Assembly (NCBI RefSeq): GCF_902459585.1
Contig: NZ_CABPSC010000006.1
Span: 124,001 to 188,000 of the forward strand
Length of the DNA stretch: 64,000 nt
Source: Pandoraea nosoerga
GTDB taxonomy: Bacteria; Pseudomonadota; Gammaproteobacteria; Burkholderiales; Burkholderiaceae
Direction: 5' to 3'
Part shown: one piece after another, positions 21,015 to 30,004 of the stretch
Layout of the letters: each line of letters opens with the position of its first letter
How positions within the stretch are numbered: the first letter of the stretch is position 1
The notes under the pieces: generated by a model
Told to the model about the DNA's origin: nothing
Seen by the model: the letters and a program-made list of their open reading frames with translations, nothing else
The model's database searches: none
Made by a program: the position numbers and the translations under genes

Positions 21015-22790
21015 ATGAGACCCAATTTCGATCACGACCGTCTCTTATCCGTGCCAGCAGTGTCCGCCTGGGCCAAATCGCCTGTCGTTGTGTGGGTGCG
21101 GCGTCAATTCGCACCGAACACCCTGCAGATCACGCTGCTGCTCGCCGGCATCGTCGGACTGCTGGGCGCGTTGGCCACCGTGGCGTTCCGGGAAGCGCTC
21201 TCCGGCTTGCAGTTCCTGCTGGCGGGGCATCACAGCGGCATGGTCGAGCTGGCGCAGGATCTGAACTGGTGGCAGCGCCTGCTGCTGCCCACCGCGGGCG
21301 GCCTCGTCGCGGGGCTGATTCTTCAATACGCCACGCTGTGGGTGCCAAAGAAGGGCGCGGACGACTATATGGAAGCCATCGCCATCGGCACCGGCGTGCT
21401 GAGTCTTCGCCAGACGCTCGTCAAGAGCATGTCGTCGCTCTGTTCCGTCGCCTCGGGGGCGTCGATCGGCCGGGAAGGGCCGATGGTGCAGCTCGCGGCG
21501 ATGTTCGCGTCGCTCGTCGGGCGCATGCTCGCGTTTCCCCCGGAGCGTCTGCGCCTGCTCGTGGCCTGCGGTGCGACGGCCGGCATCACCTCCGCCTACA
21601 ACGCTCCGATCGCCGGCGCGCTGTTCATCTCCGAGATTGTCTACGGCTCGATTTCGACGACCACGCTCGGACCGCTGGTCGTCGCGTCGGTCATCGCGAA
21701 CATCGTCATTCGCCAGTTCCTCGGCTACGACGCGGTCTATCAAATGCCGCGCTTCGACTTCGTCTCCGGCTGGGAAGTCTTCTTCTACGTCGGCCTGGGC
21801 ATTCTCGCGGGCGTGCTCGCACCGATGTTCCTGCGTTTGCTCGACACCGCCAAGCAACGCTTCGGCGCGCTGCCCGTGCCGCTCTTTGTGCGTCTGGCGC
21901 TCGGCGGGCTGATCGTTGGCGCGTTGTCGGTGCAGGTGCCCCACGTGTGGGGCAACGGCTACAGCGTGGTGAACTCGATTCTGCATACGCACTGGGCGTG
22001 GCAGGCGCTTGCCATGGTGCTGGTCTTCAAGGTGCTGGCCACGGCCTCGTCGGCCGGCTCCGGCGCGGTGGGCGGCGTGTTCACGCCGACACTTTTCGTC
22101 GGGGCGGCCCTCGGCAGTCTCTACGGTCTGGCGATGAACGCGCTGGCGCCGGCCACGGCGTCGGTGGCGAGCAGCTACGCCGTGGTCGGCATGGGCGCGT
22201 TTCTCGCGGCCACGACCTACGCGCCGCTCATGTCGATCCTGATGATCTTCGAGATGACGCTGAGCTACCAGGTGGTGCTGCCGCTCATGCTCGCCTGCGT
22301 GACCGCTTATCTCACGGCGCACGCGCTGCGCGAAGATTCGGTGTACGCGAAGTCGCTGCGCCGCAACCAGGTGGCCGGGCGCTGGCTGTCGATGACCGGC
22401 GAAGCCGGCACGATGCGCCTGTCCTCGCTGGCCGAAGACAACGACGCGGTCCTGAGCGCTGCCGCCACCCCGGAAGCTATCGCGCAACGGTTCATCGCCA
22501 CCGGTTACCGCAACCTCGTGGTGCGTGCCGGGGACGGCGGGCTCGTCGGCACGCTGGACGCCGCGAGCTGGTGGCGGCGTCAAGCCACGGGTGAGCCGGC
22601 GCAATGGACGGAGGTGATCACCCCGTGCAAGCCGTTGGACGGCGAGACGACGCTCGTCGCGGCGCTGCGCGCGCTCGGCAAGATGCGCGCGGACTGGGTG
22701 CCGGTCGTCGACGCGCAGGGGAAATGGCTCGGCGTGGTGTCGCTGCCCGGGCTCATCGAGATCGTGACCGAAGAGCGGGGTGGCGAATGA
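21015..22790 (+). CDS. CLC-family chloride channel/antiporter with C-terminal CBS pair
   Basis: 591 residues. The membrane domain has the external gating motif GREGP (152-156), YNAPIAGALF (195-204) and GSGAVGGVFTPTLFVGAALG. A Tyr equivalent to the central anion-coordinating Tyr is seen in the C-terminal SVYAKSLRRN segment. The last ~140 residues form two CBS-like motifs (TPEAIAQRF and ADWVPVVDAQGKWLGVV). The usual GSGIPE anion-filter motif is not seen: the equivalent segment reads KKGADDYMEAI (112-122). The position of the internal proton glutamate appears as Ile (FISEIVY). It may be a channel rather than a Cl-/H+ exchanger. Its stop overlaps the mnmC start by ATGA. Confidence 0.9.
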   Translation: MRPNFDHDRLLSVPAVSAWAKSPVVVWVRRQFAPNTLQITLLLAGIVGLLGALATVAFREALSGLQFLLAGHHSGMVELAQDLNWWQRLLLPTAGGLVAGLILQYATLWVPKKGADDYMEAIAIGTGVLSLRQTLVKSMSSLCSVASGASIGREGPMVQLAAMFASLVGRMLAFPPERLRLLVACGATAGITSAYNAPIAGALFISEIVYGSISTTTLGPLVVASVIANIVIRQFLGYDAVYQMPRFDFVSGWEVFFYVGLGILAGVLAPMFLRLLDTAKQRFGALPVPLFVRLALGGLIVGALSVQVPHVWGNGYSVVNSILHTHWAWQALAMVLVFKVLATASSAGSGAVGGVFTPTLFVGAALGSLYGLAMNALAPATASVASSYAVVGMGAFLAATTYAPLMSILMIFEMTLSYQVVLPLMLACVTAYLTAHALREDSVYAKSLRRNQVAGRWLSMTGEAGTMRLSSLAEDNDAVLSAAATPEAIAQRFIATGYRNLVVRAGDGGLVGTLDAASWWRRQATGEPAQWTEVITPCKPLDGETTLVAALRALGKMRADWVPVVDAQGKWLGVVSLPGLIEIVTEERGGE

Positions 22791-24793
22791 GCCGGCGGGC
22801 GGGTGCGGGCCCCATCACGCCGGCAGAGCCGGCGACGGCCGCTGACGGCACGCCTTACTCGGCGGCGTTCGACGACGTCTATCACAGCACCGACGGCGCG
22901 CTCGGTCAGGCGCGCCACGTCTTTCTCGGCGGCAACGGGCTGCCGGCGCGCTGGCGCGATCGAGCACAATTCGTGATCGTCGAGACGGGCTTTGGCCTCG
23001 GGCTGAATTTCCTTGCCACGTGGGCCGCCTGGCGCGACGACCCGCAGCGGCCCGCGCGACTGCACTTCGTGTCGGTCGAGAAGTTTCCGTTCCGGCCGCA
23101 GGACTTGCGGCGCATGCTCGAACCGATGCTCGTGCTGCCGGGCATGACCGAACTCGCGCCGCTCGTCCAGCGCCTGTGCGACGCCTGGCCGGCGCCAGTA
23201 GCCGGCTGGCACCGGCTCGAGTTGGCGCCCGGCGTGGTGTTGAGCGTCGGCTTTGGAGATTTCTTCGCTCTGATGCCGTCGTTGCGGGTCGGCGCCGATG
23301 CTTTCTTTCTCGATGGCTTCGCGCCATCGAAAAACCCCGACATGTGGTCGGCTGACGTCTTCAAGACGCTCGGGCGCATGGCGCGCGACGGCGCCACGCT
23401 CGCCACTTACACGGCGGCCGGACAGGTACGGCGCGATCTCGTCGCAGCGGGCTTCCGGATGGAACGCAGGCCCGGCTATGGCCGCAAGCGCGACATGCTC
23501 GCCGGCGCCTACGCGCCGCCATACCGCATGCGGCGCTACGATCCGCCCGCCGCGCCGCGTTGGCGCGATCGCGAAGCGATCGTCGTCGGGGCCGGAATGG
23601 CTGGCGCCGCGATGGCCCGCCGGCTCGTGGCGCGCGGCTGGCGCGTGCGGCTCTTCGAGCGGGCGCAAGCGCCGGGCTCGGCGGCGTCGGGCAATCCCGC
23701 GGGCGTCTTCCATCCCCAACTCTCTGCCGACGATAACGTGCTGTCGCGGCTCACTCGCGCGGGTTTTCTCTACGCGCTCTCGCAATGGCGCGCGCTGCCG
23801 GGCGGGTTGCCCGGGCGCGCGGACGGCCTGCTGCAAGTCGCCGGCAATGACGCCGAGGCGCACGCGATGGCGCAGTTGATGGCCGCCCATGCATATCCGC
23901 CGGCTTATGCGAGGTGGGTCGACGCAGCGCAGGCCAGCGCGCTCGCAGGCGAGACGCTCGCCCATGGCGGCGTCTGGTTCCCGGAAGGCGGCTGGCTCGC
24001 CCCGGCCATGCTCTGCCGCGCGGAACTGGTTGCGGCCGGGCCCGCGCTCGATGCGCGCTACGGCGTGACAGTGGACCGGCTGGTGCAGTGCGGCGGGCGC
24101 TGGGCGGCCGTCGACGGCAACGGGCAGGTGCTGGCCGAAGCCGACGTTGCCATCGTCACGGCGGCCGACGTCTCGCAGCGCCTGCTCGCACCTTACCTTG
24201 CGCCCGAATTCGTGCCCGTCCGGAAAGTACGCGGGCAATTGACGTTCCTGCCGCCGGACACCTTGCCCGGCCTGCGCGTGCCGGTCTGCGGCGATGGCTA
24301 CGTCGCACCGTCGCCGCTGGCCGGGGCGGGGCCGGTCACGGGCGCGACGTATGGCTTCGACGACCCGGCCGAAGACGTGCGCGTGGCCGATCACCAGGCC
24401 AACCTGCGGCGCCTCGCCGCATTGCTGCCCGCCCATGCAAAGACATTCGGCGAGACCGGGCTCGGCGGCGAGCGCGCCGCCGCCGAGCTTGGCGGACGCA
24501 CGGCATTTCGGGCGCTCGTCCCCGATCGCCTGCCGATGGCCGGGCAATTGCCGGACGTGGCCGCCATCGAGCCGCAGCAGCGGCGCCTGGCCGGCGCACA
24601 CCTGCGCGATTTGCCGCGTCTGGACGGTCTGTATGCCAGCTTCGCCTTCGGCTCGCGCGGGCTGGTCTTCGCGTCGCTGTGCGCGGAACTCGTTGCGAGT
24701 CAGATCGAAGGCGAGCCGTGGCCGGTGGGAAGCGAGCTCGCCGACGCCATCGATCCGGCGCGCTACCTCATGCAGGCGCTGCGCAAGCGCTGA
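22787..24793 (+). CDS. mnmC: Bifunctional tRNA mnm5s2U biosynthesis protein MnmC
   Basis: 668 residues carrying both MnmC activities. The N-terminal methyltransferase half includes FDDVYHSTDGALGQARHVFL, ETGFGLGLNFL and DAFFLDGFAPSKNPDMW. The C-terminal FAD-dependent oxidoreductase half starts with the dinucleotide-binding VVGAGMAGAAMA near residue 267. It ends with GSRGLVFASLCAELVASQ. The enzyme converts cmnm5(s2)U34 to nm5 and then to mnm5(s2)U34, downstream of MnmE/MnmG, whose mnmE gene is 10 kb to the left. It overlaps the CLC gene by 4 bp, implying translational coupling without an obvious functional link. Confidence 0.95.
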   Translation: MSRRAGAGPITPAEPATAADGTPYSAAFDDVYHSTDGALGQARHVFLGGNGLPARWRDRAQFVIVETGFGLGLNFLATWAAWRDDPQRPARLHFVSVEKFPFRPQDLRRMLEPMLVLPGMTELAPLVQRLCDAWPAPVAGWHRLELAPGVVLSVGFGDFFALMPSLRVGADAFFLDGFAPSKNPDMWSADVFKTLGRMARDGATLATYTAAGQVRRDLVAAGFRMERRPGYGRKRDMLAGAYAPPYRMRRYDPPAAPRWRDREAIVVGAGMAGAAMARRLVARGWRVRLFERAQAPGSAASGNPAGVFHPQLSADDNVLSRLTRAGFLYALSQWRALPGGLPGRADGLLQVAGNDAEAHAMAQLMAAHAYPPAYARWVDAAQASALAGETLAHGGVWFPEGGWLAPAMLCRAELVAAGPALDARYGVTVDRLVQCGGRWAAVDGNGQVLAEADVAIVTAADVSQRLLAPYLAPEFVPVRKVRGQLTFLPPDTLPGLRVPVCGDGYVAPSPLAGAGPVTGATYGFDDPAEDVRVADHQANLRRLAALLPAHAKTFGETGLGGERAAAELGGRTAFRALVPDRLPMAGQLPDVAAIEPQQRRLAGAHLRDLPRLDGLYASFAFGSRGLVFASLCAELVASQIEGEPWPVGSELADAIDPARYLMQALRKR

Positions 24794-25422
24794 GCGCCGA
24801 AGCGGTGGCGCACAGGTCGCCGCGCCGCGATGCCATCTCGCCAAAGGGAGCCCCTAGGCGGGTCCGTGGGCGGGTTCATGGGCGAGTTCATGGGCAAGTT
24901 CACGCGGGTCCCGGACCGGATCCCTGAGCGGCCGCTGCTTGCGGTCAATGTGCTGACTCAACAACGAGATGCCGTCCAGACATACCGCCGTGCTCCGAAT
25001 TATCGATCCACTTGTCGATCCCCCTATCGATTCACCATCAATAAATCGAATCTGACCCCGTAGGGGTGAAAGACCCACCCCGTGCGGGGCCGACGCGCTG
25101 CGCGCTTGCCCCGGCACACCGTCTCCGTTCTCCAGCACCGGGCTGGCGCGAGCTCCGAAACCGTGGTTCCAAGCGGCGATTGGCCGCGCGGGGCCGGTTC
25201 GGTGGTTCGGCGGCTCAGGGGCTCAGGGGTCCGCAGGAGGGCCGCCGGCTTGCCGTCAGCCAGGCGATGGCCGGCCTTCACGGGCCTCGGAAACCGAGTG
25301 TGGCAAAATAAACCCAACCCTTCGGGTTCGTCGCGCATTTGTCGTTCATCCGCAACCCCGCGCGCGACTTTCTTTTCCTTTTCACCACTTGATGCGCCGT
25401 CAAGCGGCGCAAAGCGAGCATT
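24794..25422. other. 629-bp intergenic region with short repeats and an AT-richer patch
   Basis: No gene is supported. It contains a 12-bp tandem repeat (24868-24903) and, at about 24950-25065, a less GC-rich patch. On the minus strand this patch includes GGGGTCAGATTCGATTTATT, a motif often seen at the ends of decayed mobile or REP-like elements. The promoter for the antiporter-ybdK pair should lie in the right part. Confidence 0.45.
24868..24903. repeat. 12-bp tandem repeat, three copies
   Basis: GGGCGGGTTCAT, GGGCGAGTTCAT and GGGCAAGTTCAC lie head to tail shortly after mnmC. The two differences per copy suggest an old slippage duplication. Confidence 0.75.
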
Positions 25423-26628
25423 ATGACGTCGGAACTGTCCCTCTTCCCGGGCTGGCCGCCGGCGCCCGACCCCGTTTTCTTTGCCGGGCTGGCATTGGTA
25501 TTTGCCGGCCTCGCAGGAGAAATCTGTTTCCGGAGACTGCGCCTGCCGCGCATCACCGGTTACGCCGTGGTCGGGCTGGTTGGCGGCACCCTGGGTCTTT
25601 CCTCGATGCTGGACGCGCAAACGAGCGCTGCCATCCGGCTGCTGATCGACCTGGCGCTGGGCCTGCTGCTCTTCGAACTGGGCAGCCGCCTCAACCTGAA
25701 ATGGATGCGGGCCAACCCCTGGATCATCGTCACGAGTGCACTCGAGGCGCTGCTCACCTTTGTCGCGGTCTATGCCGTGCTGCGCGTATTTGGCATAACG
25801 CCGCTCACGGCCGTACTCATTGCGTCGATCAGCATGGCCACGTCACCGGCAGTCGTCATCCAGCTCAAGAACGAGCTGCGCGCCGAAGGCCAGGTGACCG
25901 AGCGATTGCTGGCGCTGGCCGCGCTCAACAGCGTGTACGCCGTGGTCGCCGTGAAGCTCGTCTACGGCTGGATGCACCAGGCGTATCACTCGAGCGTGTG
26001 GGTCGTGATGTTCCATCCGCTGTACCTGCTCATCGGCTCGATCGTGCTGGCGTTCGTCCTGGCCAAGGCGTGCAACCTCGTGTTCCGCAGCTTCGGCAGC
26101 CAGGACCATCACGCGTTCGTGATGCTCATCGGTCTGATCATGCTGATGGTGGCGCTCGTGCACATGCTCAAGCTGCCGAACTCGCTCACGCTGCTGCTCG
26201 CCGGGATCATTTTCCGGAACCTGGAGGAGCGCCCGCAGCTCTGGCCCGCGTACTTCGGCACGGCCGGCTGGCTGCTTGCCGTGGTGCTGTTCGTGCTGAC
26301 GTCGCTGGCCTTCCAGTGGGAGTACCTCGTGCTCGGCGGTCTCGCCGCGGCCGCGATCATCGTGGTGCGTCTGGCCGCAAAGGTGGTCGGCACGGTGGCC
26401 GTGGCGCATCAGGCCGGTATCAGCTACAGGCAGGCCGTCGCGCTTGGGCTGTCGCTGTGCCCGATGGCCAGTCTCGCGTTCGTACTCGTTGCCGATACCT
26501 ACGACATTTACCCCCAGTTCGATCCAACGCTCAAAGCCGTGGTGATGTGCGCCATCGCGTTGCTGCAACTGGTCGCGCCGCTGGTGGTCTATTGGGCATT
26601 GGCCCTTGTCGGTGAACGGAAGGATTAA
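25423..26628 (+). CDS. CPA2/Kef-type cation:proton antiporter (membrane domain only)
   Basis: 401 residues, almost entirely hydrophobic with 11-13 helices. The segments LRLPRITGYAVVGLVGG, DLALGLLLFELGSRLNLKW and SISMATSPAVVIQLKNEL match the Na+/H+ exchanger domain of the CPA2 family. There is no C-terminal RCK/TrkA nucleotide-binding domain, so unlike KefB/C it is unlikely to be gated by glutathione adducts or NAD through that module. The ion (Na+ or K+) cannot be read from sequence. It is followed after 3 bp by the ybdK-like gene and is surely co-transcribed with it. Confidence 0.85.
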   Translation: MTSELSLFPGWPPAPDPVFFAGLALVFAGLAGEICFRRLRLPRITGYAVVGLVGGTLGLSSMLDAQTSAAIRLLIDLALGLLLFELGSRLNLKWMRANPWIIVTSALEALLTFVAVYAVLRVFGITPLTAVLIASISMATSPAVVIQLKNELRAEGQVTERLLALAALNSVYAVVAVKLVYGWMHQAYHSSVWVVMFHPLYLLIGSIVLAFVLAKACNLVFRSFGSQDHHAFVMLIGLIMLMVALVHMLKLPNSLTLLLAGIIFRNLEERPQLWPAYFGTAGWLLAVVLFVLTSLAFQWEYLVLGGLAAAAIIVVRLAAKVVGTVAVAHQAGISYRQAVALGLSLCPMASLAFVLVADTYDIYPQFDPTLKAVVMCAIALLQLVAPLVVYWALALVGERKD

Positions 26629-26631
26629 GCC

Positions 26632-27747
26632 ATGTCATTAGAAGAATTCATTCCCTCGAAGCCGTGTACGTTCGGGGTGGAGCTCGAGATGCAGATCGTC
26701 AATCGTCACGACTACGATCTGACCAAGGCTGCCGCCGACGTGATGCGTCTCGTGGCCAAGGAGACGCACCCGGGCGACATCAAGCCCGAGATGACCGAGA
26801 GCATGATCGAGCTCTCCACGGACATCTGCCACCACCACAGCGACGCCGTCGCACAACTGCGGCGAATTCGCGACGTGCTCGTCGCGGCGGCCGAGCAGCT
26901 CAACATCGGGCTGTGCGGCGGCGGCACGCACGCCTTCCAGCGATGGAGCGAGCGCACCATCTACGACTCGCCGCGCTTTCATTTCCTTTCCGAACTCTAC
27001 GGCTATCTCGCCAAGCAGTTCACCGTGTTCGGCCAGCACGTGCACATCGGCTGTCCCGACCCGGACAGCGCGCTCTATCTGCTGCATGCGATGTCGCGCT
27101 ATATTCCGCACTTCATTGCGCTGTCGGCGTCCTCGCCTTACGTGCAGGGGGTCGACACAGGCTTTCATTCCGCGCGATTGAATTCGGTGTTCGCATTCCC
27201 GCTCTCGGGCCGCGCACCGTTCGTGCTCAAGTGGGAAGACTTCGAGACGTATTTCGACAAGATGGTGAAAACCGGCGTTGTCGAGAGCATGAAGGACTTC
27301 TACTGGGACATTCGGCCAAAACCGGGTTTTGGGACGATCGAGGTGCGGGTGATGGATACCCCCCTGTCCGTCGACCGCGCGGCCGCCATCGCCTGTTATA
27401 TCCAGTCTCTGGCCCGTTATCTGCTCGAGGAGCGCCCGTTCGTGCTCAGCGAGGACGATTACCTCGTCTATACCTTCAATCGCTTCGAGGCCTGCCGCTT
27501 CGGTCTGGAAGGCGCTTATGTGAACCCGCAGACAGGCGAGCGCACCACGCTGGGCCAGCACGTCGCGCAAACGCTCGAGGTCATCAAGCCGCATGCGGCG
27601 GCCCTGGAGGCCGAAGGCGCCTGCGAGGAGATCCGTCAGTTGGTCGCTTCAGGCAAGAACGACGCCGTATGGCTGCGCGAAGTCCAGGCCGACGCCAAGT
27701 CACTCAATGAAATGGTTCGCCAGCAGTGTCTGCGCTGGGCGGCATGA
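26632..27747 (+). CDS. ybdK: Carboxylate-amine ligase, YbdK/GCS2 family
   Basis: 371 residues. The glutamate-cysteine ligase 2 fold is indicated by [33 protein letters not shown] and [21 protein letters not shown], which hold the ATP- and Mg-binding acidic residues. E. coli YbdK has weak gamma-glutamylcysteine synthetase activity, but the physiological substrate is uncertain. Pairing with a Kef-like antiporter is notable because Kef systems are classically tied to glutathione metabolism. A strong terminator follows at 27824. Confidence 0.9.
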   Translation: MSLEEFIPSKPCTFGVELEMQIVNRHDYDLTKAAADVMRLVAKETHPGDIKPEMTESMIELSTDICHHHSDAVAQLRRIRDVLVAAAEQLNIGLCGGGTHAFQRWSERTIYDSPRFHFLSELYGYLAKQFTVFGQHVHIGCPDPDSALYLLHAMSRYIPHFIALSASSPYVQGVDTGFHSARLNSVFAFPLSGRAPFVLKWEDFETYFDKMVKTGVVESMKDFYWDIRPKPGFGTIEVRVMDTPLSVDRAAAIACYIQSLARYLLEERPFVLSEDDYLVYTFNRFEACRFGLEGAYVNPQTGERTTLGQHVAQTLEVIKPHAAALEAEGACEEIRQLVASGKNDAVWLREVQADAKSLNEMVRQQCLRWAA

Positions 27748-27823
27748 CCTGAACCGGCCTGGAACACGGGCGTCGCGCGAACAGGATGTCTCGCGATGCG
27801 CGTCATTTGGGATCGGTGTTACC

Positions 27824-27849
27824 AAACCCCGCCTTGGCGGGGTTTTTTA
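27824..27849 (+). terminator. Rho-independent terminator after ybdK
   Basis: The stem AACCCCG/CGGGGTT with extended CC..GG pairing and a short CTTG-type loop is followed by a T run (27843-27848). It is a textbook terminator 76 bp after the ybdK-like stop. Confidence 0.9.
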
Positions 27850-28103
27850 TTGCCGTCGCGATTTACGGCAGGCGGTAGCAGCCGGTTTTGCGGCACCCGG
27901 GCGTGCGCGTTGCGCAATGTGTCCCGTTGGGGACGATCGGGCCAGACAGCATGAACAAAACGAACAAGGCGGACAGGGCAGACAGGGGGAACGGCGCGAA
28001 CAGGACAAAAGCGCCTGTGAGAGGGGAATTCCGCGCCGCGGGCGCCGCGTTTTCCACCGTTGCGGCGAAGCGGGTTCACACGTTTTTGCTCGGCTCGTAG
28101 CGA

Positions 28104-28160
28104 GGTTTTAAGGTTTTAATAGGTTTACTGTATGTATACATAGTAGTAGTTAACAAAGGC
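28104..28160. promoter_or_regulatory. AT-rich tract, candidate DNA unwinding element
   Basis: Tandem-like AGGTTTTA, AGGTTTTA and AGGTTTAC units run into TGTATGTATACATAGTAGTA. It lies directly beside the DnaA-box cluster and is far more AT-rich than any coding DNA in the window. Confidence 0.55.
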
Positions 28161-28170
28161 GGACCACTCC

Positions 28171-28401
28171 TGTGGATAACCACAGTTAACCGTGTGTAAA
28201 CAGGATCTTGGCGAAATAAGAACTGGATGGAAAAACAGCGGGTATCCCGAGAACAAGTCGGAACAGTTTTGGGCCCCTGTGGAAACCTTCTGAAGTTATC
28301 CCGATGCCATGCACATCTAGTCCGACAAGTTATCCAGAAAGTTATCCACAGGCGCTTAAATTTTGTGCAGAAGGCCCTGAAATATGCGGTTTTGTGGATA
28401 A
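28171..28401. promoter_or_regulatory. DnaA-box cluster
   Basis: Three perfect and one single-mismatch 9-bp DnaA boxes fall within 231 bp, in both orientations, with two weaker sites between them. Confidence 0.75.
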
Positions 28402-29005
28402 TTTTGACGTTCTCGCGTCGCTCGCCTGGTTCGCGGCTACAATCTCGCCACTTTGTTTAGAGACCTGCCGGACGCGGTGCGAAAAGTGACTGATTCTGGT
28501 TTTGCTGGCTGCAACGAGCGAAATCGCCGGCATCGTCCAATTCTTCGTTTCGTGTGTTCGAACGGCCATGCCAACGTACACACTCACGACTTCACTTCCC
28601 GACTTTTCCGGCGAAACCGGCCTTCGGCCGACCCCCGGCCACTAACGATCCGCCGTTGTGTTTCAAATCATTTGCGTTCTGTCCGAAACGGCCAGATGAA
28701 TGGCGCAGTCACGACCCCGGCATCCGGACATGCGGATCTCTCGAAAATCGAGAGATTTTTTGTGGCCCCGGTGGGGAACCTTGCATCGCGCAAAGGGATC
28801 GTTAAGGTCTGCAAGCCATGCGCGGCGCGGCTTCGCGCGCGACGGCGAATTTGTTGAGGGATGCAAGAGAACGGCGCCTGTGACCACTATTCAGCGAGCG
28901 ATGAAATTCGCATGGGATGCGAAACGTTTTCAATGACGCGCCGCTTCGCATGGCGAGTGCGCAGGACACCAATATTTTGTAAACATCGTGAGTAGGATTT
29001 GGGAG

Positions 29006-29023
29006 ATCAGTACAAGAACTGAT
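29006..29023. promoter_or_regulatory. Inverted repeat upstream of the marR gene
   Basis: ATCAGT/ACTGAT arms separated by 6 bp. It lies ~225 bp before the marR-type start, so it may belong to the origin region rather than to the promoter. Confidence 0.3.
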
Positions 29024-29197
29024 ACGCCAAAATTAAACTCGGAACACACAATGGAATCGTGGTGGGAAGGCAGGTTCAACAGCGACTTGCCGTCGCGTAT
29101 CGACACGGAAGTGCTTTAGGGTTTCCCCCGGGCGGGGCGCCGGAACGCAGGACAAATGTGGGTCATGACGTGTGATGCACCGCCTGGGAGTTCGTAT

Positions 29198-29241
29198 TTG
29201 ACAAGCTGTTTTATCGACGTATAGTTTTTAGAAATCCTAAA
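29198..29241 (+). promoter_or_regulatory. Strong sigma-70 promoter with overlapping operator-like palindrome
   Basis: A perfect -35 TTGACA (29198-29203), a 16-bp spacer and -10 TATAGT (29220-29225). Right behind the -10, TTTAG/CTAAA arms (29227-29231 and 29237-29241) form a palindrome where a bound repressor would block transcription. The marR-type ATG follows at 29249, so autorepression is likely and the leader is very short. Confidence 0.7.
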
Positions 29242-29248
29242 GAAAATC

Positions 29249-29890
29249 ATGGCTACTCCGACCCCACTTGATGAAGCGCTCTCCAAGCGCGTGACGGCAG
29301 GTTTGTTGCGCATGGGAACAGCGTTACGGAGCCACGCCTGGGAAGGCGCGGCAATGGCTGGATTGACGCCGACGCAGGGTGAGATACTCACCCTATTGCT
29401 AGCGCGCGGCGTGCCGATGCGACTGGGCGAAATCGCGGAGGATGCGGCGCTCACGTCGGCCACGGTGAGCGAGGCCGTGAGCACACTCGAAAGCAAGGAT
29501 CTGGTTGAAAAACGCCGCGACGTCAACGATGGTCGCGCGTTGGCGCTGCGCTTGACCGCCCGGGGCAAGACCGCCGCCAGGAAAGCGTCGCAATGGCCGA
29601 ACTTCCTGATGACGGCCTCGGAGACGCTCAACGAGAAGGAGCGCTCGCAGTTCTACCGCACGCTGCTCAAACTCGTCTTCACGATGCAGGAGCGTGGCGA
29701 CATGCCGCCGCAGCGTATGTGCCTGACATGCACTCACTTCGAGGTGAACGCGCGCGGCAAGGGCCCGTACTACTGCGATTACTTCAACGCGACGTATGAC
29801 GATTCCCGACTGCCGATCGACTGTAACGCGCACGAGGAAGCCGACATCGCCACGCAGCGCAAGATCTGGAAGATCTACAGCAAGGCCTGA
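29249..29890 (+). CDS. MarR-family regulator with C-terminal four-cysteine domain
   Basis: 213 residues. Residues ~10-145 form a MarR winged helix (MRLGEIAEDAALTSATVSEAV recognition region; wing EKRRDVNDGR). The C-terminal ~65 residues are an extension with Cys 158, 161, 176 and 192 plus His 163 and 195, in the pattern CLTCTH then YYCDYF then DCNAHEE. This is suited to binding zinc or an iron-sulfur cluster, giving the repressor a metal or redox input. No target operon is adjacent, apart from its own promoter. A strong terminator follows at 29970, so it is monocistronic. Confidence 0.85.
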   Translation: MATPTPLDEALSKRVTAGLLRMGTALRSHAWEGAAMAGLTPTQGEILTLLLARGVPMRLGEIAEDAALTSATVSEAVSTLESKDLVEKRRDVNDGRALALRLTARGKTAARKASQWPNFLMTASETLNEKERSQFYRTLLKLVFTMQERGDMPPQRMCLTCTHFEVNARGKGPYYCDYFNATYDDSRLPIDCNAHEEADIATQRKIWKIYSKA

Positions 29891-29969
29891 ACGAAAGACG
29901 GCATTCGTCCGAATCGATCGACTCGGACGATTGTGGACGATCGTCTCGCGTCGAGCGTGCGTCAGGGGA

Positions 29970-30004
29970 AAACGTCATCCGATACCGGGTGACGTTTTTT
30001 TTCG
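29970..30004 (+). terminator. Rho-independent terminator after the marR gene
   Basis: An 11-bp stem (AAACGTCATCC with GGGTGACGTTT, one wobble pair), a 6-nt loop GATACC and a run of T to 30002. This is a strong terminator. Confidence 0.92.

Larger units (their letters stand above)
27850..29248. other. Candidate replication origin (oriC) region
   Basis: About 1.4 kb with no supported gene, less GC-rich than the surroundings. It contains perfect DnaA boxes at 28171-28179 (TGTGGATAA), 28342-28350 (TTATCCACA) and 28393-28401 (TGTGGATAA), and a one-mismatch box at 28330-28338 (TTATCCAGA). Weaker two-mismatch sites occur at 28278-28286 and 28296-28304. Immediately left, 28104-28160 is a strongly AT-rich tract with repeated AGGTTTTA-type units, suitable as a DNA unwinding element. 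This combination is what an oriC looks like, and it is better developed than the boxes beside dnaA. Origins away from dnaA are known in Burkholderia relatives. Confidence 0.65.

Noticed and set aside
25024-25620. 198-codon minus-strand frame in the gap before the antiporter gene
   Set aside because: It overlaps the antiporter start in antisense and has no recognisable domain or good start site.
27748-29248. Short open frames inside the putative origin region
   Set aside because: None has protein-like composition or a good ribosome binding site, and the DnaA boxes explain the region better.
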